From contig NZ_JADJCO010000005.1 of assembly GCF_016703145.1 (NCBI RefSeq), forward strand, positions 372,001 through 436,000: DNA of 64,000 nt, in the 5' to 3' direction. A program made the position numbers and the translations under genes. The notes below the pieces were generated by a model. The model was not told the DNA's origin and made no database searches. It saw nothing but the letters and a program-made list of their open reading frames with translations. Positions 26,082 through 34,412 of this stretch are shown piece by piece; position 1 is the first letter of the stretch; every line of letters begins with the position of its first letter. Origin of the DNA: Ottowia sp. Lineage in GTDB: Bacteria > Pseudomonadota > Gammaproteobacteria > Burkholderiales > Burkholderiaceae_C.

Positions 26082-28595
26082 TCAAAGTTCAGCCAGGAAG
26101 CGCTCGGCGCGCGCCTTGAGCGCACCGGATGCCTCGGCGATCACTTCCTTGACCAGGGTAGATGCGCCCTCGGTGTCGCCGATGGCACGGAGATCTTTGG
26201 CCAGCGACAGCTTGGTGGCCAGCGGGTCGCTGTTCGCGTCGTCGGGCAGCTCGGTTTCGAGGTCGCCGCCGGAAGGTAAATCCAGATCCAGCGATAGCGC
26301 GTCCATGTCGAACTCGATCATGTTCCAGTCGCTGGCGGGCGTTGGCGTGGCGCTTAGTTCAGAGGGCGGCGCGAAGTCCAGATCCAGGTCGAGGTCGGGT
26401 GCCGGCGGCTTGACGGGAGCGGAGGTGTCTGCCGTCCTGGCCGCCACGGCCGCCGCCAGCGCCGCGCCGAGGGGCTGGGATGGACCGGGTGCGGCGGGGG
26501 TGGCGCGCAGCGGCGCGTTGTCGAGGTCGAGGTCCGGCAGTTCATGGCTGCGGGCGCGGAGCTTTTCCGCCAGTTGCGCGGTCTCCGACTCGGTATCGGC
26601 GCCGAAGGTGGGTTGTGCCCCTGAGGTCGGTGCGGCTTTGGGGACGGGCATGCGGCCCCGCTTGTAGAGGGGGTTATCGGGCTCGAGTTCACTGCCCAGG
26701 CTGGCAATGGCCTGCCAGTCGGGGCCGTTGCCCTGGGTCACGCCATGGGCCTCGGTCGCGATCGCCTCCAGCGCGCGCGCGTCGCGGCGCTTGGCGTAGA
26801 TTTCGGTCAGCTTGCGGTGGATGGAGGTGCGGCCCGGATGGACGCGCAAAGCTTCCTTGAGGATTTCCTCGGCCTGCATGTCGCGGCCGTAGGCGAGGTA
26901 GACGTCCGCCTCGGCCACGGGATCCACGTCGCCGGCGGTGTCAAGCTGGCTGGGGGAGTACGTCATGGACGAGGAACCGCCCACCGTGCCCCCGCCGTCC
27001 TTGGTGTTCACGCGCTGACCACCACTGGCGTCGAAGAACGAATCGGGCCGCAGCTGGCTTTCGAGGAAGCTGCTGTCCAGCGGCGCGGCTTCCTTCTTCT
27101 TTTGGCGCGAGCGATAGACACCGTAGCCGGCCAGCAGTGCCAGCAGGCCCACGCCGGCGACGGGCACCAGCGGGTTTTCCATCAGGCTGTCGAGGAACGA
27201 CGACTCGGCCATGGGGGCCGGCGCTGGCGCGGCCACTTGCGGCCGCCCGGGAACCGAGGCCACTGGGGCCGCGGCCTCGGCGGCGGAATCGGCCGCCGCG
27301 GGCGCGGAGGCGGCCATCAGACCAGGCGCCGCGTCCGACGCAGCCTCCGACGCCGTGCTCGCGACTTCGGGCGTGGGCCCTGCTGCCTCGGAGGCGGCCG
27401 GCGCGGGGACGGTCGGGGTCGTCGTCACCGCGGCGACCGACGCGTTGATCGATGGTCCGGCACCGGAGGCGGTGGCCGCGGCCGGCGCCGACTGCAGGCG
27501 CGAGAGTTCGCTGATGTTCTTGTTCAGCTCCGCCACCCGCTCAGCCTGTTCCTGGGCCTGGCGGCTCCGCGCCAGCGTGGACTCGGTGTCGCTGGGGGCG
27601 CTGCCGTCCCTGGAGAGGGTCAGGCGATCCTGGCTGGGCGTCGGGGCGCGACCGTCCTGAACCTGGGGCTGCACGCTGCCCGATGCGCTGCGGCCCGCCG
27701 AGGCCACCTCGGCGGCGCGCACCCTCTGGGCGAGGCCGCCGCGGTAAGCCTGGAAGTCGCGGCTCTGGGCGAGCACGGCGCGGTGGGCCGCCGGCGGGGA
27801 GACGGCCTGGGCTTCCTCGGCTGTCGGCACCTGGAGGACGGCTCTTGCCTTCAGCAAGTTGACGTTGCCCCGGATGAAAGCGTTCGGGTTGGCACGCAGC
27901 ATGGCCACCAGCATCTGATCCAGCGACACGCCCTCCACGGCGTAGGCCGATGCCAGACGCGAGGCCGTATCCCCGCGCTGCACGGTGACCTGTTCGCTGC
28001 CGCCACCGGCCGGCGCAAGCGCAGGCGTGGAGGCGGGCGCGGCGCGGCGTTGAGCGGGGGGCGCCGGCAATGGGGTGGCCACGGATGGCGATACCTGGGA
28101 CTGCGTGACGGTGACCGGCCGCGGCGCGCCGCGGCCGGGGGGATCCACCAGCATGGTGTAGTCGCGCACGATGCGGCCGTTGGCCCAGTTGGCCTCGATC
28201 ACCACACCGACGAAAGGCTCGTTGACCGGGCGGTTGCCGACCAGGCGCAGATAGGCTTCTCCGTTGGCGCGGCGGTGCAGGGTGACGCGGGCGCCCGCGA
28301 GCGCCGGACTGTAGTCGACGCCCGCGGCGCGGAACGCCTGCTGCGATCCCAGGCTGGCCTGGAAGGAGGTGGCTTCCTCGGACGAGATCTGCGGCACCTC
28401 GATCTCGGCGCGCAGCGGTTCCCCCAACGCAGAGCGTACGGTGATGGCACCCAGGGCCAGTGCCTGCGCGTCCAGACTGACACCCATCATCGCCAGCGCG
28501 GCGGCCGATGCCAGCGCGGCCTGCTTCCATGATGGGCGGGGAACACCCCCAGGTTGAATGGATCCCTGCGGGATCAGGGCGGTCTTGTTCTGCAT
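26082..28595 (-). CDS. fimV: FimV/HubP-family pilus and polarity protein
   Basis: 837 residues. After the signal peptide (about residues 25-48, ending SLDAQA) comes the conserved FimV head: ALGAITVRSALGEPLRAEIE, then VTLHRRANGEAYLRLVGNRP. A LysM peptidoglycan-binding module follows (VQRGDTASRLASAYAVEGVS, LDQMLVAMLRANPNAFIRGN). A coiled-coil stretch (about 310-370), an Ala/Ser/Pro linker and one membrane helix (VPVAGVGLLALLAGYGVYRS) lead to an acidic cytoplasmic tail with TPR units and the FimV C-terminal motif TKLSLAKDLRAIGDTEGA. FimV supports type IV pilus assembly and polar localisation. Start at 28595; an upstream in-frame ATG exists at 28655. No asd lies next to it. Confidence 0.93.
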   Translation of the reverse strand: MQNKTALIPQGSIQPGGVPRPSWKQAALASAAALAMMGVSLDAQALALGAITVRSALGEPLRAEIEVPQISSEEATSFQASLGSQQAFRAAGVDYSPALAGARVTLHRRANGEAYLRLVGNRPVNEPFVGVVIEANWANGRIVRDYTMLVDPPGRGAPRPVTVTQSQVSPSVATPLPAPPAQRRAAPASTPALAPAGGGSEQVTVQRGDTASRLASAYAVEGVSLDQMLVAMLRANPNAFIRGNVNLLKARAVLQVPTAEEAQAVSPPAAHRAVLAQSRDFQAYRGGLAQRVRAAEVASAGRSASGSVQPQVQDGRAPTPSQDRLTLSRDGSAPSDTESTLARSRQAQEQAERVAELNKNISELSRLQSAPAAATASGAGPSINASVAAVTTTPTVPAPAASEAAGPTPEVASTASEAASDAAPGLMAASAPAAADSAAEAAAPVASVPGRPQVAAPAPAPMAESSFLDSLMENPLVPVAGVGLLALLAGYGVYRSRQKKKEAAPLDSSFLESQLRPDSFFDASGGQRVNTKDGGGTVGGSSSMTYSPSQLDTAGDVDPVAEADVYLAYGRDMQAEEILKEALRVHPGRTSIHRKLTEIYAKRRDARALEAIATEAHGVTQGNGPDWQAIASLGSELEPDNPLYKRGRMPVPKAAPTSGAQPTFGADTESETAQLAEKLRARSHELPDLDLDNAPLRATPAAPGPSQPLGAALAAAVAARTADTSAPVKPPAPDLDLDLDFAPPSELSATPTPASDWNMIEFDMDALSLDLDLPSGGDLETELPDDANSDPLATKLSLAKDLRAIGDTEGASTLVKEVIAEASGALKARAERFLAEL

Positions 28596-28977
28596 AGGTG
28601 ACGATGGCAGATGGAACCCTGCCAGTACGAGCTTGACGATCAACATTACCATCAACGAATTGGACTGACAAGCTGAGACATCTGTTGGCGCGTGTTATGG
28701 AATTCATAGCGTCCGCGTTAGATTTGACCAGAGGCAAGCGGTATCCCACGGATGTGTCTTCAGTTTGCTGAGTTGGAGCTCCCGTGCTGGCGCGCCTGGC
28801 TGTCCAGACCCTGTCGGCAAACAACCGATTGGTCCATCACACCCAGATATTGCATGACCAGGGTCGTGTCGAGCCGTGCTCCATGGCCGGGGGATGGCGT
28901 CTCGCGGGCGCTCCGGCGGACAAAAAATCTGCCGCCGGCCAACCTTCGCGCAGCCCCAGGCTTGCTAGCCTTGACGC
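28596..28977. other. Non-coding gap between divergent fimV and merR genes
   Basis: 382 bases without a convincing gene. It contains a 7-bp inverted repeat CCGGCGG (28913-28919) / CCGCCGG (28932-28938) around an A-rich loop, too short and lacking a T tract for a terminator. Promoters for both genes should lie here, and CTTGCTAGCCTTGACG just before merR may be part of its operator. Small ORFs in this gap have no recognisable features. Confidence 0.5.
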
Positions 28978-29415
28978 ATGCAGATCTCCGAACTGTCGCG
29001 CCGGACAGACGTGTCCACGCATGCCATTCGCCACTACGAAAGCCTGGGGCTGATCGCCGCCCGGCGCACGCCTTCCGGCTACCGCGAATTCGACGATGCG
29101 GTGATTCGCGAGTTGCGCTTCATCGTCATGTCGCGGCAATGCGGCTTCTCCCTGAAGCAGGTGGCCGAGGTGCTACCGGCGTACCGCCGGCGCGTGCTGA
29201 CGGCGGCGCAGATGATCGCGATGCTGGAGCACCGCATCGCCGAGATCGATGCCGAGGTCGCCAAGCGGCGGGCCCTGCGCAAGCACTTGGTTGAACACAT
29301 CGCCTGGTTTCAAGAGCGGCAGGAGCGCGCCAGTTCGAAGCCCCGATTCCCGCGTGCGCCCTCGCACGGTTCCACAACCCGAAATGCCGGCCAGGCCGGC
29401 GGAAAGAAGACGTGA
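28978..29415 (+). CDS. MerR-family transcriptional regulator
   Basis: 145 residues. The N-terminal winged helix is typical: MQISELSRRTDVSTHAIRHY, ESLGLIAARRTPSGYREFDD, then LRFIVMSRQCGFSLKQVAEV. A dimerisation coiled coil follows (about residues 75-120) and a short basic tail. No metal-binding cysteine cluster is present at the C-terminus, so it is unlikely to be a metal sensor. It overlaps the next gene by one base and probably regulates its own operon with the two thioesterases. Confidence 0.88.
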   Translation: MQISELSRRTDVSTHAIRHYESLGLIAARRTPSGYREFDDAVIRELRFIVMSRQCGFSLKQVAEVLPAYRRRVLTAAQMIAMLEHRIAEIDAEVAKRRALRKHLVEHIAWFQERQERASSKPRFPRAPSHGSTTRNAGQAGGKKT

Positions 29416-29849
29416 TGACGCCACAGAACCCCCGTTTCGCGCACGACGTGGAGGCCCTGGTGCTGTCCATGCCGGCGGCCCGCACGCTGGGTTTGCGATT
29501 CGACCGGATCGCGCTCGGCGAGGTGGACCTGACGCTGCCCTACCAGGACGGCATGAGCTTTCGTCCCGGCCAGTTGCAGGCCACGCCGATCTTTGCGGCG
29601 GCGGATTTCGCCGCGGTGTCGGCGGCCGGCACGCTCCTGCCTGCGGGCTGGGCCAACGCCACCATCGATTGCACGCTCAAGATCGTCGGGCCGGCCAACG
29701 GCACGTCGCTGGTGGCGCGGGGGCGCGTGATCCGCGCCGCCCGGTTGCTGACGGTGGCGGAGGCCCGCGTCCATGCCTGCCGGGACGGCGAGGAGGTGCT
29801 CTGCGCCACTTTGCTGGCGACGGCGCGCAATCTTCCCCCCGCCCACTGA
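29415..29849 (+). CDS. PaaI-type hot-dog thioesterase, first of a tandem pair
   Basis: About 144 residues of the single hot-dog fold. Recognisable parts are LRFDRIALGEVDLTLPYQDG, RPGQLQATPIFAAADFAAVS and AGWANATIDCTLKIVGPANG, ending EVLCATLLATARNL. The usual HGG/NP catalytic turn is replaced by RPGQLQA, so activity may differ from PaaI proper. The start is ATG 29415 (TGATG overlap with merR); GTG 29412 is also possible. Such enzymes hydrolyse acyl-CoA esters in the cytoplasm. The substrate is unknown. Confidence 0.75.
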   Translation: MTPQNPRFAHDVEALVLSMPAARTLGLRFDRIALGEVDLTLPYQDGMSFRPGQLQATPIFAAADFAAVSAAGTLLPAGWANATIDCTLKIVGPANGTSLVARGRVIRAARLLTVAEARVHACRDGEEVLCATLLATARNLPPAH

Positions 29850-29868
29850 AGAGGAGGCCGAAGCCGAG

Positions 29869-30288
29869 ATGCCACCTCTTGACGACCCGGGCCCGTGCCC
29901 GCCGGGCTTCAAGCCGCTCTTTCGCACCAGCCCGTTTCTGGACGCAAGCGGGCCGTTCTTCTACAAGCCGGAAGAATCCGGATTCATCGTCGGGCTGCGG
30001 GTGCTGGACAAGCACACGAACGCCTCGGGCACGGTGCATGGCGGCCTCGTGGCGACCCTGGCCGACGTGTCGATGGGCTATGTCGCCGCGGCCTCGAAGA
30101 CGCCGGCGCTGCGCATGATCACCGCCAGTCTGGGCATCGACTTCGTCGGCACGGCTCAGGTAGGCGAGTGGGTCGAGTCGCATGTCGATGTCGTCAAGGC
30201 GGGCAGCCGCCTGGCCTTCGCGAATGCGCGGATCGCCGTCGATGGGGCCTGCGTGGCCAGCGCCAGGGCCGTTTTCCTCGTGCCGTGA
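29869..30288 (+). CDS. PaaI-type hot-dog thioesterase, second of the pair
   Basis: 139 residues with the canonical PaaI motif KHTNASGTVHGGLVATLADV followed by MGYVAAASKTPALRMITASL. The Asn, the HGG turn and the downstream Asp are those expected for catalysis. A GAGGAGG lies 11 bases ahead of ATG 29869, supporting this start over an upstream one at 29773. It is 19 bases after the first thioesterase; the two differ strongly in sequence, so they are not a recent duplication and may form a heteromeric enzyme. Confidence 0.85.
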   Translation: MPPLDDPGPCPPGFKPLFRTSPFLDASGPFFYKPEESGFIVGLRVLDKHTNASGTVHGGLVATLADVSMGYVAAASKTPALRMITASLGIDFVGTAQVGEWVESHVDVVKAGSRLAFANARIAVDGACVASARAVFLVP

Positions 30289-30338
30289 CGTCTCGGTGAA
30301 AGCCGGGCAAGAAGAGGAGCGATGAATGTGCTGTGCGC

Positions 30339-30367
30339 GCGCCATGCACAGGCGCAGTGCATGGCGC
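30339..30367. promoter_or_regulatory. Perfect 11-bp hairpin upstream of the lipoprotein formamidase gene
   Basis: Arms GCGCCATGCAC (30339-30349) and GTGCATGGCGC (30357-30367) are perfectly complementary around a seven-base loop. It ends 46 bases before the start codon and has no T tract after it, so it is more likely an operator or mRNA structure than a terminator. Confidence 0.5.
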
Positions 30368-30413
30368 CATGGCATGCATCTTGCAAATTGGTGGGGTCAT
30401 CAAAAGGATTCCC

Positions 30414-31664
30414 ATGAAGCTGAACACCCATTTCTCTCGCCTGACCCTGGCGGCATTGCCACTGGCGCTGGCCGCCTGCGCAACGTCCACGTCGACCACG
30501 CCGCAATCTCCCCCGTCTTTCCAGATGCTGCGGCAGCTGCACGCCGAACCCACGCGGCTGGCCACCGGCTCCTACTCAGGCAGCTTCTACGTGCCCTCGA
30601 CGCTGCAAACCATCTCCTGGGGCTATCTGCCCAACCGCACCGCCAAACCGGTGCTGACGATTCCCTCGGGCGCCACCGTGGTCTTCGACACGGTGTCGCA
30701 CGAAGGCCTGCTGGAGGACCAGGGCCGCGACGCGGCTGCCTACTTCGGCACCAAGGGCGTGCCGCGTGCGCAGGTGCTCGACGAGGCGCAGGCGATCACG
30801 GCGTCCAAGCTGGCGCATGACTTCGACAAGGACGGCCCGCACATCGTCACCGGCCCCATCGCCATCGAAGGCGCCATGCCCGGCGACGTGCTGAAGGTGG
30901 AGATCCTGAAGGTGGAGCCGCGCGTGCCCTATGGCGTGATCTCCAACCGCCATGGCAAGGGCGCGCTGGTGGGCGAGTTCCCGCGCAAGCCGGCGCAGGC
31001 CAACCCCAGCGCCGCCCATCCCGAACGCTACGGCAACGTCTCCGTCTTCACGCCCATCGAGCCCGGCAAGAACGGCTACGAAGGCATCATCGCCACGCCG
31101 GGCGGCAAGAAGATCCGTTTTCCGCTGAACCCCTTCATGGGCATCATGGGCGTCGCGGCCAACACCGATCAGCCCGTGCATTCGGTGCCGCCAGCCGCGC
31201 ATGGCGGCAATGTGGACGTGAACGACCTGGGCGCGGGCACCACGGCCTATTACCCGGTGCAGGTGCCGGGCGCGCTGTTCTATACGGGCGACAGCCACTT
31301 CGTGCAGGGCGATGGCGAGGTCGCGCTGACGGCGCTGGAGGGATCGGCTCGCGCGACGTTCCGCCTCAGCCTGCTCAAATCCGGCCGCGACGGCGTGCCC
31401 GGCAAGAAGCTGACGCAACCCATGGGCGAAACCGATGCCCACTGGATCACGCTGGGCCTGGACCCCGACCTGGACGAGGCCATGAAGAAGGCCACGCGCG
31501 AAGCCATTCGCTTCCTGGTGGCCGAATACGGCATCTCCGAGGAACTGGCCTACGCCTACCTGAGCGCGGCCACCGATTTCGAGGTGTCGCAGGTGGTGGA
31601 CCGCACCAAGGGCATCCACTCCAAGATCCGCAAGTCGGACTTCGGTGAATTCACGAAGCCCTGA
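30414..31664 (+). CDS. Acetamidase/formamidase family lipoprotein
   Basis: 416 residues. It starts with a lipoprotein signal (basic start, hydrophobic core, lipobox LALAAC with Cys near residue 22). The rest matches the acetamidase/formamidase (FmdA_AmdA) family: TISWGYLPNRTAKPVLTIPS, GPIAIEGAMPGDVLKVEILK, then AAHGGNVDVNDLGAGTTAYY, VQVPGALFYTGDSHFVQGDG and the C-terminal AYAYLSAATDFEVSQVVD. Family members hydrolyse short amides to ammonia and a carboxylate and are normally cytoplasmic; membrane anchoring to the periplasmic face is unusual. AAAGGA precedes ATG 30414. It follows the thioesterases after 125 bases containing a hairpin. Confidence 0.88.
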   Translation: MKLNTHFSRLTLAALPLALAACATSTSTTPQSPPSFQMLRQLHAEPTRLATGSYSGSFYVPSTLQTISWGYLPNRTAKPVLTIPSGATVVFDTVSHEGLLEDQGRDAAAYFGTKGVPRAQVLDEAQAITASKLAHDFDKDGPHIVTGPIAIEGAMPGDVLKVEILKVEPRVPYGVISNRHGKGALVGEFPRKPAQANPSAAHPERYGNVSVFTPIEPGKNGYEGIIATPGGKKIRFPLNPFMGIMGVAANTDQPVHSVPPAAHGGNVDVNDLGAGTTAYYPVQVPGALFYTGDSHFVQGDGEVALTALEGSARATFRLSLLKSGRDGVPGKKLTQPMGETDAHWITLGLDPDLDEAMKKATREAIRFLVAEYGISEELAYAYLSAATDFEVSQVVDRTKGIHSKIRKSDFGEFTKP

Positions 31665-31726
31665 ACTGCATTCGGCTATTGGCGCTTTTCCACGCTCAAT
31701 TGGGGATATAGCCAAAAGAAAAGGGG

Positions 31727-32223
31727 CCCAGCGAGATCGACGGCAAGTCACGCACGCTGTTCACTTCGCTGGCCGATCCCAAGCGCTGGGCCGCCGACGA
31801 GGTGTTTGCGCTGTACCACGAGCGCTGGGAGATCGAACTCGCGCACGCAGAGATCAAGACCGACATGCTGCGCCAGGCCATGACCCTGCGCAGCCAGCAT
31901 CCCGCTGGGGTTGAGCAAGAGTTGTGGGCCACCTTGCTGATGTACAACTTGATCCGCCTGGAAATCACGCGCATTGCACACGAAGCCAAGGTTGAGCCTT
32001 GACGCATCAGCTTCATCACAGCCCTGCGCTACATCATTGACGAGTGGCTGTGGAGTGCAAGCAGCACCACGCCCGGCGTGATCCCGGCCAAGCTGCGGGG
32101 GCCATGCGCCAGAACATCCGCCGCTTCATCCTTCCACCTCGTCATTCCGAACGACGATACCCGCGCGTCGTGCGCATGACCAAGACTCACTACCCCATCA
32201 AGAGAAATGCCGCTCAGACTTAA
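31727..32223 (+). pseudogene. IS4-family transposase remnant (C-terminal part only)
   Basis: Only the end of the transposase survives: SRTLFTSLADPKRWAADEVF, ALYHERWEIELAHAEIKTDM and LWATLLMYNLIRLEIT, including the Y-R-E-type motif (YHERWEIELAHAEIK) with the catalytic Glu. A TGA at 32000-32002 interrupts the frame, after which homologous text continues (RISFITALRYIIDEWLW). A further frameshift lies near 32100, with the last part (MRQNIRRFILPPRRSER and so on) ending at TAA 32221-32223. The 5' two thirds and the left end are gone. Just past it, AATGCCG..CGGCATT (to about 32235) may be the old right end. It is not functional. Confidence 0.85.
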
Positions 32224-32279
32224 CTGAACGGCATTGGCCCCGCAGGGCCCCTTGCGCCGTTGGCGTTGCGCCGGCGATG

Positions 32280-32984
32280 TCAGTCGTTGCTGCCGCCGCC
32301 CAGGCCCAGCAGCGCCAGCAGGCCCTGGAACACGTTGAACAGGTCCAGGTACAGCGCCAGGGTGGCGCTGATGTAGTTGGTCTCGCCGCCGTCGATGATG
32401 CGCTTCAGGTCGTACAGCATGAACAGGCTGAACACGCCGATGCACAGGGTGCTGATGGCCATCATGCCGGCCGTGGAGCCGACGAAGACGTTGACGATGG
32501 CACCGGCGAACACCACCAGCGCGCCGATGAACAGCCATTTGCCCAGGCCGGAGATGTCGCGTTTGATAACGCTGGCCAGGCTGGCCATGACGAAGAACAC
32601 CCCGGCGGTGCCGCCCATGGCGGTCATGACCAGATCGGAGCCGTTCTTGAAGCCCAGCACCATCGCGATCATGCGCGACAGCATCAGGCCCATGAAGAAC
32701 GTGAAGGCCAGCAACACGGGCACGCCTGCGGCGGAGTTCTTGGTTTTCTCGATGGCGTACATGAAGCCGAAGGCGCCGCCCAGGAAGACCATCAGGCCCA
32801 GGCCGCCGGACAGCGAGCGCGTGATGCCGGTGCTCACGCCGATCCAGGCGCCCAGCACCGTGGGCAACAGGCTCAGGGCCAGCAACCAGTAGGTGTTGCG
32901 CAGCACCTTGTGGCGCTGCGCCTGTACGGCCACGCCACCCAGGGCGGGGTCGGCGTAGGCGAGGGTTTGCGAGCGGTCGTTCAT
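32280..32984 (-). CDS. Bax inhibitor-1 family membrane protein (YccA type)
   Basis: 234 residues with about seven membrane helices. It starts MNDRSQTLAYADPALGG and includes KVLRNTYWLLALSLLPTVLG, FGFMYAIEKTKNSAAGVPVL and a C-terminal SLFMLYDLKRIIDGGETNYI, the BI-1/YccA signature with the conserved Asp pair. In E. coli YccA modulates the FtsH protease; other members are calcium-leak channels. AAGGAG stands nine bases before the start at 32984. It stands alone on its strand, downstream of a decayed IS. Confidence 0.93.
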   Translation of the reverse strand: MNDRSQTLAYADPALGGVAVQAQRHKVLRNTYWLLALSLLPTVLGAWIGVSTGITRSLSGGLGLMVFLGGAFGFMYAIEKTKNSAAGVPVLLAFTFFMGLMLSRMIAMVLGFKNGSDLVMTAMGGTAGVFFVMASLASVIKRDISGLGKWLFIGALVVFAGAIVNVFVGSTAGMMAISTLCIGVFSLFMLYDLKRIIDGGETNYISATLALYLDLFNVFQGLLALLGLGGGSND

Positions 32985-33178
32985 GGGTTGATATCTCCTT
33001 GCTGTCAACCTGCGGCCGCCACCATGGCGTCCTGTCGGTTTGATTGTACGTAGAGTCCGTTTCGCACCCGAAAATTCCCTTCAGAATCAAAAGGATGCGA
33101 TGTGAACGGCGATTTCGCGATGCAGGCCGGCGCGGGCGGATATTCTCGGGTGCTTCAACCCCTACAAAGGAATCCAGC

Positions 33179-33586
33179 ATGAAAACCAAATCCTGTCTCG
33201 AAGCCGCCGACGTCAAGGCCATCGCCGCCGCCGCGGAGGCCGAGGCGCTGAAGCAGGCGTGGCCGGTGACGATCGCCATCGTCGACGACGGCGGCCATCT
33301 GCTGCATCTGCAGCGGCTGGACGGCGCGGCGCCGGTCAGCGCCCACATCGCGCCGGCCAAGGCGCACACGGCGGCGCTGGGGCGGCGCGACAGCAAGGGC
33401 TATGAGGACATGATCAACGGCGGCCGCACCGCCTTCCTGTCGGCGCCGGCGATCGTTGGCCTGCTGGAAGGCGGCGTGCCGATCGTGAAGGACGGCCAGT
33501 GCTTGGGCGCCGTGGGCGTCAGCGGCGTGAAGGCGCACGAGGACGCGCAGGTTGCGCGCGCCGGCATCGCGGCGCTGGGCCTGTGA
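33179..33586 (+). CDS. GlcG/HbpS-type heme-binding family protein
   Basis: 135 residues, a full-length single domain. Conserved parts: AWPVTIAIVDDGGHLLHLQR, LDGAAPVSAHIAPAKAHTAA, and VPIVKDGQCLGAVGVSGVKA, HEDAQVARAGIAAL. This family (PF03928) includes GlcG of glycolate operons and the haem-binding HbpS, but many members have unknown roles. No signal peptide is seen. ATG 33179 is preceded by AAAGGA. It originally converged on ppsR; an IS1-family element now lies between them. Confidence 0.88.
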   Translation: MKTKSCLEAADVKAIAAAAEAEALKQAWPVTIAIVDDGGHLLHLQRLDGAAPVSAHIAPAKAHTAALGRRDSKGYEDMINGGRTAFLSAPAIVGLLEGGVPIVKDGQCLGAVGVSGVKAHEDAQVARAGIAALGL

Positions 33587-33603
33587 TATTTTGAATGAAA
33601 TCG

Positions 33604-34412
33604 GGGATTGCTAAACAGGTATTGATACACTTGCATTTTTCCCTCAAGATTGCCGGATGAACCTCGCTTGCCCACGTTGCACCTTGACCGATCAGGTGGT
33701 CAAGAATGGCCGCAGCCGCCACGGCCACCAGCGCTGGCGCTGCAAGGGCTGCGCGCTGACCTTCGGCGAGCGCGATCACCGGCTCATTGACCCGGCGATC
33801 AAGCAAAGCGCTTTGCGCCATTACGCCGAAGGCGTGGGCCTGCGGGCCACCGAGCGGCTGGTGGGGCCCAGTCACAACACCATCATCGGCTGGGTGCGCC
33901 AGGAGGTTGCTGGTCAGGCGCTGGCGCGCCTGGATGCGGCGCAGGTGCAGTACGTCGAGGCCGATGAGCTGTGGAGCTACGTGGGTTCAAAAAAAGACCA
34001 ATTTGGCTGTGGTGGGCTATTGATCGCACTTCCTGCCGAATTCTCGGCTGGGCGCTGGGCGATCGTGACACCCGAGCAGCCCGAGCGCTGGGCGCGCAGA
34101 TTCCTCAAGGCCCTCACATCCAGTACTGCACCGACCACTGGCGCTGCTACGCAGCCATCTTCCCCGCCGGGCAGCACACCCAAGGCAAGGCGCACACGCA
34201 CATCATCGAGAGCATGAACAACAAGCTGCGCTGCTATCTGGCGCGGCTGCGCCGCAAGACGCACTGCTACTCCAAGAGCGCGCTCAACCTGCGCGACTCG
34301 CTGCTGTTTGTGTGGCAGCGCAAGTTCGGCCACGCGCTGGCGCCCCAGGCCGGCGAGATCACATGCCGGCGGCTCTGGGATGTTGAGATATCAATACCTA
34401 TTTAGCAATCCC
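33604..34412 (+). mobile_element. Complete IS1-family insertion sequence, 809 bp
   Basis: The ends are near-perfect inverted repeats: left GGGATTGCTAAACAGGTATT and right (reversed) GGGATTGCTAAATAGGTATT, matching at 23 of the first 24 positions. It is flanked by an exact 8-bp direct repeat TGAAATCG at 33596-33603 and 34413-34420, the size IS1 elements create. Intact ends and target duplication indicate a recent, simple insertion. It carries one transposase gene in two overlapping frames. Confidence 0.93.
33657..34405 (+). CDS. IS1-family transposase, probably made by -1 frameshifting
   Basis: The first frame (from ATG 33657) has the zinc-ribbon start CPRCTLTDQVVKNGRSRHGH, QRWRCKGCALTFGERDH, an HTH (LRATERLVGPSHNTIIGWVR) and the first catalytic Asp in VEADELWSYVGSKK. 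The sequence then runs through seven A residues (33989-33995), and homology continues in the -1 frame: RPIWLWWAIDRTSCRILGWA, the second Asp in YCTDHWRCY and the Glu in HIIESMNNKLRCYL, to the stop at 34403-34405. Fusion at the A7 gives a full DDE transposase of about 249 residues. The unshifted product would stop at 34217 without a complete active site. A mutation cannot be excluded. Confidence 0.82.

Noticed and set aside
28913..28938. Inverted repeat CCGGCGG / CCGCCGG before the MerR gene
   Set aside because: Short GC-only arms; no T run, and not placed like a MerR operator between -35 and -10.
31668..31725. GGCTATTGGCGCTTTTCC next to the IS4 remnant as a repeat copy
   Set aside because: It has the GCTATTGGCG words but no second dyad arm or tail; too short to separate from chance beside decayed IS sequence.
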